From positions 359,327 to 423,326 of the forward strand of contig NZ_JASHKQ010000002.1 in NCBI RefSeq assembly GCF_030056795.1: a DNA stretch of 64,000 nt, read 5' to 3'. The notes under the pieces were generated by a model. That model worked only from the letters and a program-made list of their open reading frames with translations, did no database searches and had not been told where the DNA came from. Positions within the stretch are counted from its first letter, which is position 1. Each line of letters opens with the position of its first letter. The position numbers and the translations under genes were made by a program. The stretch is from Rhodococcus sp. IEGM 1381. Lineage in GTDB: Bacteria > Actinomycetota > Actinomycetes > Mycobacteriales > Mycobacteriaceae. Positions 39,654-48,639 of this stretch are shown here, one piece after another.

Positions 39654-40874
39654 CTATCCGTTTCGTCCGGCTCGCGCCAGAATTCGGGCGCGCTTGCGGG
39701 GAAGGATGTTGGCACGGGTGACATCGCCTTGGTAGTGCGCGTGTACCCGTGGGTCCATCACTCGACGCCACAGCGGCGGGATTGCGGCAAGGATCACCAT
39801 CGACGCGTATCCGGCCGGCAGCTGCGGAGCTTCGTCGCAGGAGAGCAGGGTCTGATAACGCTTGCCGGGATTGGCGTGATGGTCGCTGTGCCGTTGCAGG
39901 TGGTAGAGAAATATGTTGGTGCAGATTCTGTCGCTGTTCCAGCTGTGACGGGGTGAGCATCGAACGTATTTGCCGCGGTCGTTCGTCTCGCGGAGCAAGG
40001 CGTAGTGCTCCACGTAGTTCACCATCTCGAGGAGCACGAATCCGACCACGGCCTGCAGCAGTAGATACGGCGCGATGGCCGGGCCGAAGGTGACCAGCAA
40101 CGTGCCGAACAGCACTGCGCTCAGTAACCAGGTGTGGAGCAGCGCATTGGTAGGGCTCGCGACCGAGCGACCCTTGCGCCGCAGACGCTGCGCCTCGAGC
40201 CTCCACGCGGAGACGAGCCCCAACACCGTGCTGCGCGGCACGAAGGTCCACACGCTCTCGCCGAGCCGCGCGCTTGCGGGATCGTCCGGAGTCGCTACCC
40301 GAACGTGATGACCGCGGTTGTGTTCGACGAAGAAGTGCCCGTAGAGCGTCTGAGACAGCGCGATCTTGGCCAGCCACCGTTCGTGCTGCTCGATGCGATG
40401 ACCAAGCTCGTGAGCGGCGTTGATACCGGTGCCTGCCACCAGCCCCACCGTCACGGCGAGCCCGATCTTGTCCACTACGGCCAGCTCGCCGTACGCCCAC
40501 ATCCAGCACGCGACGATCAGCCCGATGAACTGAATGGGGAGAAAGAGGTAGGTACACCAGCGGTAGTAGCGATCGTTCTGCAGTTTCTCACTCGCCGACT
40601 CGTCCGGGTTGTGCCCGTCCTCACCGGCGATCAGGTCGATCACCGGAATGATCACGAAGAACACCAGAACACCGCTCCACCAGAAGATCTGCATGCCCGT
40701 CCAGTAAACCAACTGTGACGGCAGCAGTGCCGATGCCGGGGCCAACAGCCCCAGCATCCACAAATAGCGTTTGTTGCCCTGCCAGCGAAGCGAACGTTCG
40801 CCGGCCGTCGAATCCCGCCCCCCGAAAGCGACACCCGAATCCTTCGTGGAAGTGATTCGGCCGTCCGCACTCAC
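39654..40874 (-). CDS. alkB: Alkane 1-monooxygenase AlkB without adjacent rubredoxin genes
   Basis: 406 residues, about six membrane helices. Histidine boxes: HELGH, HNRGHH and LQRHSDHH, plus NYVEHYALLR, where most AlkBs have HYG. These bind the diiron centre that hydroxylates terminal alkane carbons. The C-terminus (RARILARAGRNG) has no fused rubredoxin. In mycobacteria and most Rhodococcus loci two rubredoxin genes and a TetR gene follow alkB; here the next gene is sahH, so electron donors must come from elsewhere. GTG 40874 follows GAGAGGG. Confidence 0.9.
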   Translation of the reverse strand: MSADGRITSTKDSGVAFGGRDSTAGERSLRWQGNKRYLWMLGLLAPASALLPSQLVYWTGMQIFWWSGVLVFFVIIPVIDLIAGEDGHNPDESASEKLQNDRYYRWCTYLFLPIQFIGLIVACWMWAYGELAVVDKIGLAVTVGLVAGTGINAAHELGHRIEQHERWLAKIALSQTLYGHFFVEHNRGHHVRVATPDDPASARLGESVWTFVPRSTVLGLVSAWRLEAQRLRRKGRSVASPTNALLHTWLLSAVLFGTLLVTFGPAIAPYLLLQAVVGFVLLEMVNYVEHYALLRETNDRGKYVRCSPRHSWNSDRICTNIFLYHLQRHSDHHANPGKRYQTLLSCDEAPQLPAGYASMVILAAIPPLWRRVMDPRVHAHYQGDVTRANILPRKRARILARAGRNG

Positions 40875-40891
40875 TGCTTCAACACCCTCTC

Positions 40892-40951
40892 ATCGAACCG
40901 TATGAGTCCTCCAAGTCTGTTTTCGAGGGTATAACATTCTCGCGGTTCGAT
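40892..40951. promoter_or_regulatory. Inverted repeat in the alkB 5' region
   Basis: Arms ATCGAACCG (40892-40900) and CGGTTCGAT (40943-40951), 42 nt apart, bracket the stretch just before alkB, which includes TATACC on the minus strand. It could be an operator pair for a distant regulator or a leader hairpin; the function is unproven. Confidence 0.4.
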
Positions 40952-41008
40952 GTGACACCGACCGAATTCGACCGGGCATCGTAGGACGGGCTCCAAAGAC
41001 CGCACCGG

Positions 41009-42517
41009 CTACTTCTCGGTCTTCACCTTCTCTGCTTCCCGCAGTCCCATCACCGAATGACGCCTGCTGTACAGCACGTAGATCACGACACCCGCGGCCA
41101 TCCAGACCAGGAAGCGCAGCCACGTCTCCACCGACAGGTTCAGCATCAACCACAGGCACGCGAGCACGGCAAGGATCGGCACCAGCGGAACCCACGGCAC
41201 CCGGAAGCCGCGCTCGAGGTCCGGTCGAGTCTTGCGCAGAACCAGAACACCCGCCGACACGAGCACGAATGCGAACAGCGTTCCGATGTTCACCATTTCC
41301 TCGAGCGTGCCCAGTGGAACGAAGGCCGCGAGAAGGCCGACGATGACGCCCACGAGAATCGTCGTCCGAACCGGCGTGCCCTTCTTTCCGGTGTGGGCCA
41401 ATCCACGCGGCACCAATCCGTCTCGCGACATCGCGAAGAGCACCCGGGTCTGGCCCAGCATCAACACCATCACCACGGTCGTGAGGCCGGCAAGCGCGCC
41501 GAACGAGATGATGTTCTTGGCCCAGGTCAGGCCGTTCAGCTCGAACGCCGTTGCCAGCGTTGCACTGTCGCCCGCCAAATCGGTGTACTTCACCATTCCG
41601 GTCAGCACGAGGGTGACGGCCACGTAGAGCACGGTCACGATCGCGAGGGAACCGAGGATGCCGCGCGGCAGTGCCTTCTGCGGCTCCTTGGTCTCTTCCG
41701 CCGTCGTCGCGACCACGTCGAAGCCGATGAACGCGAAGAACACCAGGGACGCCGCGGCCAGCAGTCCGTACCAGCCGAAGGAGCTGCCGCCCGCACCGGT
41801 GACGAACGAGAACAGTGACTGACGGAGGCCTTCGCCGGTGGAGCCGGGCTGCGACGGAGGAATGTACGGGTCGTAGTTGGAGACCTTGATGTAGAAGGCA
41901 CCGAGCACGACGACGAAGAGAACGACGACCACCTTGATTGCAGTGATCACGAGCGAGACCCGCGAGGACAACTTGGTGCCCGATGCGATGAGCACCGTCA
42001 GCACCACCACGATGAGCAGTGCGCCCCAGTCGAAGTTCAGCGAACCGATCTGGAGCACAGGTGCGGCCGTACCGAGCAGATCTCCCAGGTACAACGACCA
42101 CGCCTTGGCCACAACGGCAGCCGCCAGACCGAACTCGAGGATCAGATCCCAGCCGATGATCCAGGCGATGAACTCACCGAACGCGGCATAGGAGAACGTG
42201 TACGCGCTGCCGGCAACGGGAACCGTCGAGGCGAACTCCGCGTAACACAGTGCCGCCAGACCGCAGGCGATCGCCGCGAGCACGAACGCCACCGACACCG
42301 CCGGTCCCGCCACGTTTCCGGCGGTTCGCGCGGTCAGGGTGAAGATGCCTGCACCGACGGCAACGGCGACGCCGAACACGGTGAGGTCCCAGGAACCGAG
42401 TTCTTTCCGGAGTTTGGTATCCGGCTCGTCGGTGTCCTCGATCGACTGCTCGATCGATTTGGTCCGGAACCACCCCGTCGTGCGCGGGGTCTTGGCCGGC
42501 CGGTCTGCTCTGCTCAT
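41009..42517 (-). CDS. APC-superfamily amino-acid permease (Rv3253c-type)
   Basis: 502 residues with about 12-14 membrane helices. N-terminal GVAVAVGAGIFTLT is the helix-1 substrate-binding motif of the cationic amino-acid transporter type; further features are SAYTFSYAAFGEFIAWIIGW and FFAFIGFDVVATTAEETK. It imports amino acids across the membrane, substrate not defined. It stands alone on the minus strand between manA and alkB, as in M. tuberculosis. Confidence 0.9.
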   Translation of the reverse strand: MSRADRPAKTPRTTGWFRTKSIEQSIEDTDEPDTKLRKELGSWDLTVFGVAVAVGAGIFTLTARTAGNVAGPAVSVAFVLAAIACGLAALCYAEFASTVPVAGSAYTFSYAAFGEFIAWIIGWDLILEFGLAAAVVAKAWSLYLGDLLGTAAPVLQIGSLNFDWGALLIVVVLTVLIASGTKLSSRVSLVITAIKVVVVLFVVVLGAFYIKVSNYDPYIPPSQPGSTGEGLRQSLFSFVTGAGGSSFGWYGLLAAASLVFFAFIGFDVVATTAEETKEPQKALPRGILGSLAIVTVLYVAVTLVLTGMVKYTDLAGDSATLATAFELNGLTWAKNIISFGALAGLTTVVMVLMLGQTRVLFAMSRDGLVPRGLAHTGKKGTPVRTTILVGVIVGLLAAFVPLGTLEEMVNIGTLFAFVLVSAGVLVLRKTRPDLERGFRVPWVPLVPILAVLACLWLMLNLSVETWLRFLVWMAAGVVIYVLYSRRHSVMGLREAEKVKTEK

Positions 42518-42668
42518 CGGACCTCCGTAGCGCGTATTCGTCTCTGTCCACGGATCACACCCGTCGCAGAGTTCACTGTGACACCAGACTATTGCCTTCG
42601 GGCACGCCGCTCGCGCACTTCGGCAGTTCGAAGAGACCTCCGCACAAGTACGACAGGCCGGAAGGGAT

Positions 42669-43898
42669 CTACAGGCGGCCGACGGAGGCCACGAACACCT
42701 CGGCCACGCCCGAATCGGCAGTCACGGTGACCGATCGATCCGCTGCCGGTATCCAGGCCGAGCTGCCCTGCGGCACCGTCAGCCCGGACTGTCGGCCACC
42801 GGTACTCGCCACGACGGTTCCGTCGGTACACAGCAGGATTCGGGGACCGGATCCGGGTATCTCGACCGTCTCCCCCGCTGGCACCGCCGTCCGACTCAGC
42901 GCGAATTCCGGTGCAGGCGTGCGGTACAGGTAGGTGGGCCTATCGTCCTCACCCGGAGTGATGGGAGAGATGTCGGCCGGCTCGAAGTCCAGTACGCGCA
43001 GCAATTCTGGAACGTCGACGTGCTTGGGAGTCAGTCCTCCGCGCAACACGTTGTCGGAGTTCGCCATGATTTCCACTCCGGTACCGCGCAGGTAAGCGTG
43101 CAAGTTTCCGGCGTCCAGGTACAGGCCCTGGCCGGGAGTCAAGGTCACTCTGTTGAGCAGCAGTGCTGCGAGCACACCGGCGTCGCCGGGATAGGACTCG
43201 CCGAGCTCGAGCAGGGTCCTGGCCTCGGCCGCGAATCGTCCACCGTCCGTGCGCGCGGGACCGGAAAGATAATCGATGCATCCCTGGGCAACGGCCGGAA
43301 GAATATCGTCCAGCGACTGCCCGGGAAGCGTGATCCACGAGGTGAACACCGTACGCAGTCCGGACGCATCGGGCTGTGCGGCAAGCAATGTTCGATATCC
43401 ACCGAGCGCGGAGACAGCCAACGCGTCGAGCAGTTCCACGGTCTCCGTGGGGCTTCGGAAGCCTGCCAGTGCCTCGAACTCGGTGAGCGCCACGATCAGT
43501 TCCGGCTTGTGATTCGGATCCCGATAGTTGCGCACCGAAGAATCGATGGGGACACCGGCCGCATTCTCGCGCGCGAAGCCTTCACGGGCCTGGGCACTGC
43601 TTGGGTGGGCCTGCAACGACAAAGGCTCTTCTGCAGCAAGCAGTTTCAGCAGGTACGGCAGTCGGGACTCGTACTGCTGAGCCGAGCTTCCCAGCTGCGT
43701 CGCCGGATCCCCGTCTATCAATGTCAGCAGTGGGGTGCTGCCGGCCTCGTGCACCACATGCGCCGAATCTGCCGGGTGAGCACCGAGCCAGATCTCGGCC
43801 TCGGGATGATCGGACGGAACCGGGCGACCCTGAATTCTGGCCAGAGCGGTACGCGACCCCCATGCGTACGACCGAACCGCGCCACGCAAGAGCTGCAC
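42669..43898 (-). CDS. manA: Mannose-6-phosphate isomerase
   Basis: 409 residues. Zinc-site signature LSLQAHPSSAQAREGF and NYRDPNHKPELIVAL, then DAGNLHAYLRGTGVEIMANSDNVLRGG, the standard type I PMI pattern. It interconverts fructose-6-P and mannose-6-P, feeding mannosylated glycolipids and, through GDP-mannose, cell-wall polymers. GTG 43898 overlaps the upstream SIS-protein stop by one base, so the genes are coupled with the phosphomannomutase upstream. Confidence 0.93.
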   Translation of the reverse strand: MQLLRGAVRSYAWGSRTALARIQGRPVPSDHPEAEIWLGAHPADSAHVVHEAGSTPLLTLIDGDPATQLGSSAQQYESRLPYLLKLLAAEEPLSLQAHPSSAQAREGFARENAAGVPIDSSVRNYRDPNHKPELIVALTEFEALAGFRSPTETVELLDALAVSALGGYRTLLAAQPDASGLRTVFTSWITLPGQSLDDILPAVAQGCIDYLSGPARTDGGRFAAEARTLLELGESYPGDAGVLAALLLNRVTLTPGQGLYLDAGNLHAYLRGTGVEIMANSDNVLRGGLTPKHVDVPELLRVLDFEPADISPITPGEDDRPTYLYRTPAPEFALSRTAVPAGETVEIPGSGPRILLCTDGTVVASTGGRQSGLTVPQGSSAWIPAADRSVTVTADSGVAEVFVASVGRL

Positions 43899-45040
43899 TA
43901 GCTACCGCCCATCAACAGCAGATACGCGGCGGTCGTGTCCAACCGCGTCGCCAACACGGACATGGTGTCGAGCACCGAAAGTGTAGCCGGACCGGGAGAC
44001 GTGGCGGCGATGTCGAGTTCGGACCCCGGCCTCGCGCCGCCGAACAATGCCTCACTCGACTCGGCGAGCAACAATTCCGACTCGGGCACACCGGCCACTC
44101 GTCGTTCGGTCATCGCGCGATCGACGTCGGATGCGACGACGATGACGCGCATCGGCAGTGCCGGCGGCGGGCCGTCGAGCTGCTCGTCGTGGAAGAAGGA
44201 ATCGAATGTTTGTGCCGTGTTGGCAGATTCGACAGTCGATGCCCGGACGGATGCGGCGATGACGTCGCCGAGCTCTCCGGCACCGACGAGCACACCGGCA
44301 ACACGTAGCAGCACCTCGCTGCCGTGCCGAGCCACCTCGACGGCTGCCGGACCGCTGCCGGACAGCACCACCCGCCGACCGTTCATCCCACTGGCGAGAG
44401 CCTTGGCCGGGTTGTGGAACACCTCGTTGGATGGGCTGTTTCGCACCGCCTCGGCGTCGAGCAGATCGGCCAGACGAGACAGATTGGGCAGCAACGTCTT
44501 CCACGATCCGCCGGCAACCGCACCGAGAACAGCGACGAATGCGGCGAGATACCGCATCAGAGCGTTGTGATCACGGACCGCGATTCGCGGCGGCAACCAC
44601 ATGACCCTCGCCCCTCGGACGGCACGCAGCGGCCCTTCCTCGGGTGCTACCACCACCACTTCCGCGCCGCGACGCGCTGCGGCATCCACGGACTCGGCGA
44701 GGCGCGGATCTCCGGCGTCGTCGCCGGCCACCACCACCACATCGAGCGGGCCGATCCATGGCGGCGTTCCGGTACTTCGGACCAGTGGAACACCGAGTCG
44801 GTCACCGAGCGCTGCGACGAGAAGTGACGCCGCCCGACTGCTGCGACCGTCACCGGTCACGATCACCACGCTTCGGGGGCGCAGATCGGCCAACCGGGCC
44901 AGCACCGCTTCGTCCACCGCCGTCGCGACGGCGCGAACCTGCGCGCCCGCCAGTGCAGCACTGCGCAATGCACCCTCGCGATCGGCCGCGATGAGAGCAT
45001 CGGCATCGTCGAGATCGACCAGAGACGACACTGCGGTCAT
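43898..45040 (-). CDS. SIS-domain / TobH-like protein (Rv3256c-type)
   Basis: 380 residues. N-terminal half with VVIVTGDGRSSRAASLLVAAL resembles a SIS (sugar isomerase) fold, and RRVVLSGSGPAAVEVARHG repeats it in the second half. No catalytic motif identified. It lies between the phosphomannomutase and manA in all mycolic-acid actinobacteria I recall, so a role in mannose phosphate handling is plausible but not shown. Confidence 0.78.
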   Translation of the reverse strand: MTAVSSLVDLDDADALIAADREGALRSAALAGAQVRAVATAVDEAVLARLADLRPRSVVIVTGDGRSSRAASLLVAALGDRLGVPLVRSTGTPPWIGPLDVVVVAGDDAGDPRLAESVDAAARRGAEVVVVAPEEGPLRAVRGARVMWLPPRIAVRDHNALMRYLAAFVAVLGAVAGGSWKTLLPNLSRLADLLDAEAVRNSPSNEVFHNPAKALASGMNGRRVVLSGSGPAAVEVARHGSEVLLRVAGVLVGAGELGDVIAASVRASTVESANTAQTFDSFFHDEQLDGPPPALPMRVIVVASDVDRAMTERRVAGVPESELLLAESSEALFGGARPGSELDIAATSPGPATLSVLDTMSVLATRLDTTAAYLLLMGGS

Positions 45041-45110
45041 GGCTGCGACACCTCCCCTTCGTAACCGACCGGAAACGAACGCTTACCCACTCATGAACCC
45101 TCGGTAACCA

Positions 45111-46493
45111 CTATTCCAGTCCGGCGCGAACGATGCCCAATATCTCGGTCGAAAGGGCATCCACATCCGCGCCGGTTCGAGCTTCCACGTTCAGTCGGAG
45201 CAGCGGTTCGGTGTTCGAGGCCCTCAGGTTGAACCAGGAACCGTCGGCGAGATCGACTGTCACGCCGTCGAGTCGGTCGATGCCCGAGGTTCGATCGGCG
45301 AACGCCGCGAGCACGGCCTCGGTACGAGTTGCCGCGTCGTCGACGGTCGAGTTGATCTCGCCCGATGCGCTGTAGGTCTCGTAGGCGGCCATCATCTCCG
45401 ACAGGGGGCGGTCCTGTGCACCGAAAGCGGCAAGGACATGCAACGCGGCGAGCATGCCGGAGTCGGCACCCCAGAAGTCGCGGAAGTAGTAGTGCGCAGA
45501 GTGTTCTCCACCGAAGATGGCTCCGGTGTCGGCCATCTGCTGCTTGATGAAGGAGTGGCCGACGCGGGTTCGTACCGGCGTGCCACCGAGCTCGGTGACC
45601 AGCTCAGGCACGGAACGGGAGGTGATGAGGTTGTGAATGATGACCGCGCCCGGCTCCTTGGCCAGTTCGCGCTCGGCCACCAGACAGGTGACGGCAGAGG
45701 GCGAAACCGGGTCGCCCTTCTCGTCTACGACGAAGCAGCGATCGGCGTCGCCGTCGAACGCGAGCCCGATAGCGGAGCCGGTCTCGACGACGAAACGCTG
45801 CAGATCCACCAGATTCGCCGGATCGAGTGGATTGGCCTCGTGGTTGGGGAAGCTGCCGTCGAGTTCGAAGAACAACGGCTCGATCGTCACCGGCAACGGT
45901 CCGAACACTGCAGGCACGGTGTGCCCGCCCATTCCGTTGCCTGCGTCGACGGCGATCTTCATGGAACCGATTCCCGACAGATCGACCAGGTCTCGCAAGA
46001 ACTGCACGTACTCGTCGAGGACGTCGCGGGAGGTCACCGTTCCGGCCGGGCCGTCGAACTCGGGTACCCCTTCCACCAATTCGGCCTTGACGGTTGCCAG
46101 ACCGGTGTCCTGTCCCACCGGCTTCGCGCCGGCGCGGCAGAGCTTGATCCCGTTGTACTTCGCCGGATTGTGACTGGCGGTGAACATCGCCCCCGGGCAT
46201 TCGAGCAGGCCCGAGGCGAAGTACAGCTGATCGGTGGACGCCAGGCCGATGTGGACCACGTCGAGTCCTTGAGCGGTGACACCGTCGGCAAAGGCCCGAG
46301 ACAGCGCAGGCGACGAATCACGCATGTCGTGGCCGATCACGACCGACCGCGCGGCCCCCGCCTCGTCGCGAACCAGGCGTGCGAACGCGGCCCCGACGTC
46401 TCGCACGAACGCCTCGTCGATCTGCTCACCGACGACGCCACGGACGTCGTAGGCCTTGATGACGGCGTTGACGGACTCTGCGGTTCGGGCCAC
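45111..46493 (-). CDS. manB: Phosphomannomutase (ManB/PmmA)
   Basis: 460 residues. It interconverts mannose-6-P and mannose-1-P. Catalytic phosphoserine loop TASHNPAKYNG, metal loop DGDADRC, sugar-binding GGEHSAHYYF, and C-terminal phosphate-binding RASNTEPLLRLN complete the four phosphohexomutase domains. GTG 46493 has AGGAGA 6 nt upstream and gives the standard length. It heads the manB-SIS-manA cluster and supplies mannose-1-P for the guanylyltransferase at 51576. Confidence 0.95.
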   Translation of the reverse strand: MARTAESVNAVIKAYDVRGVVGEQIDEAFVRDVGAAFARLVRDEAGAARSVVIGHDMRDSSPALSRAFADGVTAQGLDVVHIGLASTDQLYFASGLLECPGAMFTASHNPAKYNGIKLCRAGAKPVGQDTGLATVKAELVEGVPEFDGPAGTVTSRDVLDEYVQFLRDLVDLSGIGSMKIAVDAGNGMGGHTVPAVFGPLPVTIEPLFFELDGSFPNHEANPLDPANLVDLQRFVVETGSAIGLAFDGDADRCFVVDEKGDPVSPSAVTCLVAERELAKEPGAVIIHNLITSRSVPELVTELGGTPVRTRVGHSFIKQQMADTGAIFGGEHSAHYYFRDFWGADSGMLAALHVLAAFGAQDRPLSEMMAAYETYSASGEINSTVDDAATRTEAVLAAFADRTSGIDRLDGVTVDLADGSWFNLRASNTEPLLRLNVEARTGADVDALSTEILGIVRAGLE

Positions 46494-46679
46494 GAAGATT
46501 CTCCTGGTGATCGTTCTTGCGACGCCGCACATCGGCGTCGTCGAGCGTGTGTGACGGTGCGTCCGCACCAGTATCGGCCGAACGGCACAGACCGTTTCGG
46601 TCCTGCTGGAAAACCTTGCCAGACGGCAGTCGGACCGGCCATTCGGACGTCGCTACACCCCACCGGTGTTCGCGGCGGC

Positions 46680-47087
46680 TCAGGACGTGGGGTCGGGAAG
46701 AACTCGAAGGTGACCACGCCTGCCGGTTCGGACGGCCGGGGCGGATCGCCGTTCACCGTCGGACGGACGAGACGCGGACCGATCGATCTCACGGTCCTCG
46801 GATCGGACGCGATCGCCGCGGCCCGCCTCACGAACTGCCTCGGCCAGTGCCGTCAGGTCGTCCTCGTCGGGCGTCGACGTCGAGTAGCCACCCTCGTACC
46901 GTACGAGCTCCCAGCCCTTCGGCGCAGTGGTCGTCGACGCGTGAATCTCGCACAGATCCCACGAATGGGGCTCGTCCACGGTGGCCAGCGGTCCGACGAC
47001 CGCGGTCGAATCGGAGTAGACGTACGTGAGAGTTGCAACAGCAGAACGGTTGCAACCAGGCCTGCAGCAGCCACGCAGTGATCTCAC
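46680..47087 (-). CDS. DUF3499 family protein (Rv3258c-type)
   Basis: 135 residues. The N-terminus has CCRPGC and a later WDLCEIHA, so a likely small metal-binding (zinc ribbon) domain of about 75 residues, followed by a low-complexity basic tail (RRSAPAVRTGRRGH). Function unknown. It starts divergently from the Rv3259-type gene, 72 bp apart. Confidence 0.8.
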   Translation of the reverse strand: MRSLRGCCRPGCNRSAVATLTYVYSDSTAVVGPLATVDEPHSWDLCEIHASTTTAPKGWELVRYEGGYSTSTPDEDDLTALAEAVREAGRGDRVRSEDREIDRSASRPSDGERRSAPAVRTGRRGHLRVLPDPTS

Positions 47088-47159
47088 GAATGCAGACTAT
47101 CCGGTAGGTGCAACCGACCGAACGACCGACACACCGGACGGGCGCGATAACCTCCCCCT

Positions 47160-47645
47160 ATGCCTCGATTCTCCTCCGCGCGCAGGATCACCTCTCGGTC
47201 CGTGGCACGGCACGGCCGCGGCATCCGCGGACCGGTTCTGCCCGAGGACCTCCCAGCCAGGCGCTCACGAGCGGAGAAGTTCGACCGACTCGTGCTCAAT
47301 GCGTTCGCTCGAATCGATCATCGATGGCACGACAAACTCTCGAAGCTGGACATCGCCGTCGACGACGTACCCAAGATCAGGGCACTGGATCCGGAGTCCG
47401 TGACATGGCCACCCGAAGTTGTGGCAGAGGGTCCGGTGCCGTTGTCGCGGCTGGTGCCGGCCGGCATAGACAAGCGCGGAGAGACGACACGCGCCAGGGT
47501 GGTGCTGTTCCGGCGACCGCTCGAGCGTCGCGCAAAGCACCCTGAAGATCTGGAAGACCTGTTGTTCGAGGTTTTGGTGGAGCAGGTAGCGACGTATCTC
47601 GGGATCGACCCGGACGAGGTGGATCCGAACAGCGCCGCGGAATGA
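47160..47645 (+). CDS. Zincin-like metallopeptidase-family protein with degenerate motif (Rv3259-type)
   Basis: 161 residues of the PF06262 family (small zincin-like proteins). The stretch that would carry HExxHxxG reads FEVLVEQVATYLGID, so both zinc histidines are missing, although the flanking LLxEVLxEQVATYLGID framework is kept. Proteolysis is thus unlikely; a structural role is possible. The N-terminus is basic. It is divergent from the DUF3499 gene and convergent with whiB2. Confidence 0.75.
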   Translation: MPRFSSARRITSRSVARHGRGIRGPVLPEDLPARRSRAEKFDRLVLNAFARIDHRWHDKLSKLDIAVDDVPKIRALDPESVTWPPEVVAEGPVPLSRLVPAGIDKRGETTRARVVLFRRPLERRAKHPEDLEDLLFEVLVEQVATYLGIDPDEVDPNSAAE

Positions 47646-47692
47646 CGGTCGCACAGTGAAAGGCCGAGCACAACCAATGTTCGGTGGAGCGC

Positions 47693-48199
47693 TCAGCCGA
47701 TACCGCGCTTGAGTCGACGCCGTTCCCGCTCGGACAGCCCACCCCAGATACCGAACCGCTCGTCGTTGGCGAGCGCGTACTCGAGGCATTCGTCCTTGAC
47801 CTCGCAGCCGAGACAGATTCGCTTCGCCTCGCGGGTCGAGCCACCCTTCTCGGGGAAGAAGGCCTCAGGATCGGTCTGGGCGCACAGCGCGCGCTCCTGC
47901 CACTGATCCTCGATCTCCTCGAACATCTCGTCGAAACCTGCGACGAGACTGAGGAACGGCTTGGCCGGTGGAACCGACTCGGCAACGAAGGGCATCAGGT
48001 CTGCGTCGGAGTCGATGTCGGTATCGGCGTCGGTCTCGATCTGCGTCTCGATCGTTCGGGCCACGTACGCAGAACCCGCGTCGGTCGTGACGCTCGAATC
48101 TGCCCCGTTGTCGGACTCGGTCTGCGGCGCGTCGTCGACAGCGCTGAGATGTGCAGTGGGTCCGCCCCGCTGATCACGTGTCACGTGCTCGTCATACAT
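47693..48199 (-). CDS. whiB2: WhiB2 (WhmD-type) iron-sulfur regulator with extended N-terminus
   Basis: 168 residues from ATG 48199, which has GAGGAGG 8 nt upstream. The C-terminal ~75 residues are almost identical to WhiB2: cysteines in ALCAQTDPEAFFPEKGG, ICLGC and DECLEYA for the [4Fe-4S] cluster, the GIWGGLSERERRR turn, and a basic end. The N-terminal ~95 residues are acidic (TQIETDADTDIDSDADL) and absent from the 89-residue mycobacterial protein. An inner ATG at 47995 would give a 100-residue form but has no ribosome binding site. WhiB2 acts in septation. A long leader precedes the gene. Confidence 0.9.
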   Translation of the reverse strand: MYDEHVTRDQRGGPTAHLSAVDDAPQTESDNGADSSVTTDAGSAYVARTIETQIETDADTDIDSDADLMPFVAESVPPAKPFLSLVAGFDEMFEEIEDQWQERALCAQTDPEAFFPEKGGSTREAKRICLGCEVKDECLEYALANDERFGIWGGLSERERRRLKRGIG

Positions 48200-48369
48200 C
48201 GCTTCCGCCTCCTCACCTGTGGTAGCGCAGATACTTTCGATCTTCGTGTGCTCGAACACCTTGCCCCGCGCAGGTATTCGATCGAACTGGCACGACCGAA
48301 CGCACCATGCGTTCGTCCGACCCTCGACCTCTACTCGACGTCCACTCAGGGACAAACAGGAAGGGAACG

Positions 48370-48417
48370 AGTGTTCGAAACCAGGTTCGCTGCAATCGAA
48401 CTCGTGCTGCGAACACT
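48370..48417 (-). promoter_or_regulatory. Nested hairpin in the whiB2 leader
   Basis: Outer arms AGTGTTCG (48370-48377) and CGAACACT (48410-48417) enclose an inner GTTCG/CGAAC stem with a 7-nt loop (48385-48401). Transcribed with whiB2 it would form a two-level RNA hairpin about 170 nt before the start codon. A regulatory role is an inference. Confidence 0.5.
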
Positions 48418-48433
48418 GAATGACATACCTGTG

Positions 48434-48463
48434 ATTAGACACGCACAGGTGTGTCGCGGTCAA
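48434..48463 (-). promoter_or_regulatory. whiB2 promoter candidate
   Basis: On the minus strand, -35 TTGACC and -10 TCTAAT with an 18-bp spacer, each one mismatch from consensus. A start just downstream gives a leader of roughly 225 nt. Confidence 0.6.
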
Positions 48464-48639
48464 GCCGATCGCGCAAATCCAATACCATCACATGCCCGAA
48501 ATCGGCTGTCTCCCCGAATCGGAGCCCGTCCCGTGCGTGTCGCGGCGGTTACGGCACCTGCACACGGTCCGATCGTACGGGTGCAGCACCGGGTGGGCGC
48601 TCGCCCGGCACCGCTGCAACCCCACTAGGCTCGTGCGTT

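Larger units (their letters stand above)
48200..48639. promoter_or_regulatory. Divergent region between whiB2 and fbiA
   Basis: 440 bp holding the whiB2 leader, a whiB2 promoter candidate at 48434-48463, and presumably the fbiA promoter nearer 48600. A nested hairpin lies at 48370-48417. Confidence 0.5.
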
